Origin: Woeseia sp034521225
GTDB lineage: Bacteria > Pseudomonadota > Gammaproteobacteria > Steroidobacterales > Woeseiaceae
Reading direction: 5' to 3'
Length of the DNA stretch: 64,000 nt
Assembly: GCA_034521225.1 (NCBI GenBank)
Contig: JAXHMR010000024.1
Span: 62,001-126,000 of the forward strand
Both the position numbers and the translations under genes were made by a program. Position 1 is the first letter of the stretch, and every line of letters begins with the position of its first letter. Below, in pieces: positions 60,297-64,000 of this stretch. Below the pieces are notes generated by a model, which did no database searches, was not told where the DNA came from, and saw only the letters and a list, made by a program, of their open reading frames with translations.

Positions 60297-61999
60297 ATGA
60301 ATCCGGTTGTTAAGGCTCAACTCGCAGAATTTTCTCACTCGAACCCGATTGACGGATTTGAAGATCAAGATTATTTCGAGGTTTTCTCAATTTTCTCAAT
60401 ATTGAATGGTGATTTGAACAATAGCGTCATTCCTTTCGAAGTTCATTTAAAGGGAACTGAATTCGGCCTCGATGGCGTCGCAATTCTTGTGCAGGGTCAA
60501 CTATGTGACGATTCAAACGACATCAGCCGCAATTGTCGACAGAAACAGCAATATCGATTTTGTATTTTTTTCAATCAAAACGCAGTGAAAAATTCGATTA
60601 CGGTGATATTGCAAAATTTATTGACGGTGTTTGTGGTTTCTTTGATGGCTCCATGGATGCTGAAAGCAACCAACTGAGCGATTCTGATTGCCGCAAAAGC
60701 AGAAATCTACAATGCGCCGCTGAGACGAAATCCTAGGGTTCGCTGTTTCTATGTCTCCACTGGGTCATATGAGCCAACGGATCGAATTGAAAAACTTCTC
60801 GATTTGGGGGACAATCAAGCATTTCAGAGAAATGAATCTATTCGATGAGGTTGATATTGATCTCGTCGGTGCAAAACGACTCCAAAATTCATACCGCTTG
60901 GCCACAAACTCAAATTCCGCAACTATTGAAATTCTGAAATGTCAGACGCTACCAACGCGCCGCATGACTCTGTTGAAGAAGCATACATAGGATACATCGG
61001 TGCGAACGAATTGCTCAACCTGGTGACTGTTAACTCTGAGGATGGTTCGAGCAATAGAATCAATCAGAGCATTTCTTTGACAATATCCGTGACTTCAACC
61101 CTCCGTGGGACATAAATCAGTCAATTGTGGAACAACTGGAGGCTGGGGATAAGGTATTCCTGGTCTGCGAATAACGGCGTTACGGTTGTCGCTAAAAGTA
61201 TTAATCACAAAGGGGACAAATTCACGATTGACAACTATCAAGTTGTAAACGTGCAACATCCTATTCCAGTGCATGGAAAATCTCGATTGCGTCAATGTGC
61301 CACTTAGGCTAATCGGATCGGTTGATGGGGAGATTTGTCTCTAGCATTATCATCGGGACGAACAAACAAAATGAGGTCAAAGAGGAGCAATTTTGGGCGC
61401 TTCGTCCTTTTATGAAGGACTTGGAAGAGTATTGCAAACAACAGAATGCGGACGAAAAAATATTTTTGGAACGGAGAGAAAATCAATATCGAGACGAATC
61501 GGTGGAGCGAACGCGAATCGTAAAGCCATCTGATTTGCTTAAATGTGTCGTCGCGATGTATTTATATTTTCCAAATCGCGCCGCACGTGACTGGCGAGGC
61601 ATCAGACGCGATTTTGAGGATAATATCTTTCAAGCCGAGCATGGAGTTGAACCGTACCATCTCGCTTGCTTAGGCAGTTACAAGTTCCTGGATCTATGGT
61701 CAGAAATAGACGAGTCGAAAAATCTTGGAAGATTTATCGTCTCTCTCTTTACGCGTTGGGGATCAAAGCTTGTCGGGGGAAGACATTGAACTCTAAAAAA
61801 GGAATTTCAGGCTGCCTGCAAGGAAATCAGAAAGGTACTAACGGACGAAAGCACATTTGTTGATCACATCGTGGTGTCGCTCTCTTGATTGACAAACTAC
61901 TTTAGAAAGCGCAATTTAAAAACTAGAGAACAAATTCGAGATACGCTTCGTTCGGAATCCTTTGGGGACAAATTCAGAAGCACTACGAAAAATATATTC
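60297..61999 (+). pseudogene. AIPR-family protein, predicted phage abortive infection (frame-disrupted)
   Basis: From ATG 60297 the pieces read MNPVVKAQLAEFSHSNPIDG, FFQSKRSEKFDYGDIAKFID (the AIPR N-terminal nuclease-like pattern), then NNGVTVVAKSINHKGDKF near 61170, NYQVVN followed by a damaged GC motif near 61240, and RIVKPSDLLKCVVAMYLYFPN. This order is that of AIPR proteins linked to abortive infection. About 560 residues. At least six shifts. The end is uncertain because the IS200-type element lies immediately downstream. Confidence 0.65.
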
Positions 62000-62004
62000 G
62001 GAGT

Positions 62005-62585
62005 GAACACTCCACCGCCTCAAAGGCGGTGGCTTCGGGTTACGGCTGGAAGCCGGATCGATCGGCCATTCGGCCGATGGCTGTCGCTACACAACTTGAA
62101 AGTCATCGTCCGGCTCCGGCGGCGTCTGGTTCTTGATGTATTCCTTCCATACCTCGTCCGTTACGTTGCCGCTCGTCGCCACCCAGTAGCCCCTGGCCCA
62201 GAGGTGCTGACCCCAATACCGCTTCCTCAACCGCTGGTACTCCGTCAGTAGCCGGTGCGAACTTTTGCCCTTCAGATACTGCACCGCCCGTGATACCGAC
62301 AGATTCGGCGGAATCCCTATCAGCATGTGGACATGGCGATTGATCGACCCCGCATAGATCACCATCTCCTTGCTACGCTCAATCTCTCGCAACAATTCCC
62401 GACACCGCTGCCCTACGTCACCTCCCAGAATCTGGTAGCGGTACTTCGTCGTCCACACCAGATGATATTTACAGTCCCAGACGCTGTGGCTGCTTCGTTT
62501 ATAATCCTGCATGCCCTATAGCGTATCGTATCCCCTCGCTATCCGTCGCCTAAAGGCGAGGGGTTTACGGATCCCCTATCGGGGA
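62005..62585 (-). mobile_element. IS200/IS605-type insertion sequence
   Basis: A single Y1 transposase gene is bordered by imperfect palindromes as in IS200 elements. At 62012-62032 is CCACCGCC-TCAAA-GGCGGTGG; at 62532-62563 a CCCCTCGC/GCGAGGGG stem encloses a smaller CGCC/GGCG pair. No inverted terminal repeats or target duplication are expected for this family. It sits between the AIPR gene and the right edge. Confidence 0.8.
62087..62512 (-). CDS. tnpA: IS200/IS605 family transposase TnpA
   Basis: This 141-residue Y1 transposase is complete. It shows YHLVWTTKYRYQIL, the HUH motif NRHVHMLIGIPP and the helix with SRAVQYLKGKSSHRLL, and ends YIKNQTPPEPDDDF. It cuts single-stranded DNA at the element's hairpins with a tyrosine nucleophile. 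It is intact while its neighbours are broken, which suggests recent arrival or better local sequence. Confidence 0.9.
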   Translation of the reverse strand: MQDYKRSSHSVWDCKYHLVWTTKYRYQILGGDVGQRCRELLREIERSKEMVIYAGSINRHVHMLIGIPPNLSVSRAVQYLKGKSSHRLLTEYQRLRKRYWGQHLWARGYWVATSGNVTDEVWKEYIKNQTPPEPDDDFQVV

Positions 62586-62667
62586 CTCTAAATATATTTG
62601 ATTTCGTATCTACTCCGGATCAAATAGTTTATTGCGAATGCCTGTAGCCACCCAACCCCCCTCCGAG

Positions 62668-62745
62668 GATCCTCCCTCGATTTTTTGCGGGGATATATAT
62701 ACCCCTCACTATATCGTCCCGAGTATAAAGCTATCCCGTCGAAAA
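62668..62745. repeat. Right-edge repeats of the island
   Basis: The segment 62668-62705 on the minus strand reads GGGGTATATATATCCCCGC, then AAAAAATCGAGGGAGGATC, matching the second half of the left-edge repeat. The segment 62707-62745 reads CACTATATCGTCCCGAGTAT, then AAAGCTATCCCGTCGAAAA, matching the whole left unit in direct orientation. The two copies are head to head. Confidence 0.55.
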
Positions 62746-62839
62746 GCGCAAAATATGCCGGAAGCAATGGATGTCTCCACGCTTCAGAACATAAACTGGA
62801 TTCCGTTTGCGCCTCCGCTGTTCGTTTCTGGCCGAAGTC

Positions 62840-63854
62840 ATGCGTCTTTCTAAAGCCACTATTGTCGTTATTCCCGTCGCGATCGTGGTCGTGTTTCTTA
62901 TTGCCTACGTCAGCAACTACAACGCAGTTACGAAACATCCCATCCTGGAGAGCACGCGAATGGATGGTTTCCCGATGCCTCCGAAAGAACAGCGCGGAGG
63001 GCCCGATGGAGTTGATGATAATCCCCACGGAAGTGAGTCGAACAGTGGCTTCACTGAACCGTCTGCTGCAGTTTCAGACCTTTGGATGTCCACGCCAAAC
63101 CGGTCGTCAACGACAGACGATCAGGCAAATCACGATAGTCTTAATCCTGCAGTTCCAACCAGACGGCATTCGTCTCCGCAAGACCGAGGTGGTCGCCGAC
63201 CGGAACGGCTGGCTCGGATGAAACAGAACGCCTTGTTCCCCGGTTCTGGACCCTCGGCAGTGCTACCCTGTTATCGTCTGTCGGAGAATTCATTCAGATC
63301 GCCAGTGACTTTGAGCGTGTATGGCATGGCAGCGCGAGCGTCCTTGTTCGGGCCAAACAACCAATCGATCGAACAACCACAGCCGGTGTAATTCAAGTCG
63401 CGAGTGCGGAAACCTACAGGGACAGGCGAATACGCTATTCGGGTTTTCTGCAGGTCGCCAGCATGAACCTGAACGTCCCGGCCTCGGCGATGATCTGGAT
63501 ACGTGCTGATGACGCGAGTGGTCGTGTCGTTGCTTTTCAAAACACGATGGGGCGGCAGCGATTTCAAAAGCGGGAACTGGAAGGCAGTGTCGATCGTCAT
63601 CGACATACCAGCCGAAGCATACACTCTCTACTATGGCGCAAGTCTCGCTGACAACCATCTCTGGATCGATCTGGCATGAAGAGGGTCAGCGGGAAATTCC
63701 GCTCACAGCCCGGCCATTTTCTGCGGTGATCTTTAATCCAGTACCGGCTCCGGGCGAGATACTTGAGTCACCGTCCAACCTCGACTTTGAGGAGACCCAA
63801 CCTCAAGCTGCCCGCAAATCGGCAAGATACGCACGCACCTGTTCGCGAACGTAG
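62840..63854 (+). pseudogene. Membrane-anchored protein with C-terminal beta-sandwich-like domain (frame-disrupted)
   Basis: From ATG 62840 there is one transmembrane helix (ATIVVIPVAIVVVFLIAYV) and a polar linker. In other frames a domain follows: RIRYSGFLQVASMNLNVPAS, then AMIWIRADDASGRVVAFQNT, and after a shift AEAYTLYYGASLADNHLWID. This resembles carbohydrate-binding-like modules fused to membrane regulators. The end near NLDFEE at about 63790-63854 overlaps the convergent gene. Function unknown. Confidence 0.4.
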
Positions 63855-64000
63855 GCCTCCTGCTCTGCCCACCGCTGCAACGCAGCCTGAACCCGCGCAT
63901 CGGCAACTATGTCACGGTACTGCGGCTGATCCAGCGCCCTGCGCCATCCCGGATGGTTCAGTGGCGACTCACTTGCCAGTCTCGACAACGCCAGCTTGAT
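63803..64000 (-). CDS. C-terminal fragment of a larger protein (runs past window end)
   Basis: The minus strand is open from the window edge to a stop at 63803 and gives about 65 residues ending EQVRAYLADLRAA. The segment LNHPGWRRALDQPQYRDIV recalls the C-terminal ends of TPR-containing winged-helix regulators, but the fragment is too short to be sure. Confidence 0.45.
   Translation of the reverse strand: MKLALSRLASESPLNHPGWRRALDQPQYRDIVADARVQAALQRWAEQEAYVREQVRAYLADLRAA

Larger units (their letters stand above)
51673..62745. mobile_element. AT-rich genomic island, casposon-like (Cas1 + family B DNA polymerase)
   Basis: Base composition changes visibly at about 51.6 kb and returns at about 62.8 kb. 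Inside are a solo Cas1, a family B DNA polymerase, an HNH zinc-finger protein, a putative DNA-binding protein, an ATPase/PIN pair, an AIPR protein and an IS200 element. Cas1 plus PolB plus HNH defines casposons, which integrate using Cas1. Related repeats occur at both edges (51673-51722 and 62668-62745). A target-site duplication was not identified, so the exact ends and the mobility are inferred. Most genes inside are frame-disrupted. Confidence 0.6.

Noticed and set aside
62588..63028. 146-codon minus-strand frame at the right edge
   Set aside because: It reads through the edge repeat and over the transmembrane gene; the repeat translates to a similar GRYS peptide on both edges by chance.

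Overview
The window looks like chromosome of a GC-rich gammaproteobacterium. The gene order polA - engB - cytochrome c4 - dsbA is the one seen in Pseudomonas-type gammaproteobacteria. The arginine cluster uses an N-acylornithine carbamoyltransferase, as in Xanthomonadales. The exact lineage is an inference.

Layout. 1-7.9 kb: arginine biosynthesis (end of argR, argG, a P-loop protein, argC, argD, argF', argB, argH), mostly with overlapping start/stop codons. 8-13.8 kb: lptM, polA, a probable small RNA, engB, cytochrome c4, dsbA. 14-16.3 kb: a four-gene module of two DUF1538 membrane proteins, a PII-like protein and a CBS protein, probably a regulated cation transporter. 16.3-19.4 kb: a PA2778/PA2779-like pair and an exported amidohydrolase. 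19.5-36.2 kb: a large amine or betaine catabolic cluster around a BetI-like regulator. It has six genes leftwards (aldehyde dehydrogenase, acyl-CoA synthetase, GcvT-like protein, two PYROXD2-like flavoproteins, class III aminotransferase), then rightwards an acyl-CoA dehydrogenase and a PotFGHI-type transporter, and finally a leftward Rieske oxygenase. 36.4-47.8 kb: branched-chain 2-oxoacid dehydrogenase, MscS channel, MgtE pair, IorAB-type molybdenum hydroxylase, MFS transporter, DUF2721 protein. 47.8-51.6 kb: S9 peptidase and a DUF222/HNH protein.

51.7-62.7 kb is visibly AT-richer and is a genomic island. It carries a Cas1-like integrase with its Glu/His/Asp motifs, a family B DNA polymerase with exonuclease motifs, an HNH-type zinc-finger protein and a putative DNA-binding protein. 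That gene set is typical of casposons (self-synthesising transposons that use Cas1). It also carries likely defence cargo (an AAA ATPase plus PIN-like pair, and an AIPR protein) and an IS200-type element. Related ~40-50 bp repeats lie at both edges. I found no CRISPR array. This island is the most interesting part of the window.

Caveat: many genes, including housekeeping ones (argH, polA), are broken by single-base indels that can be undone to restore textbook protein motifs. This pattern is best explained by uncorrected long-read errors, although real decay in the island cannot be excluded. Coordinates of frame-disrupted genes are reconstructions across frames.
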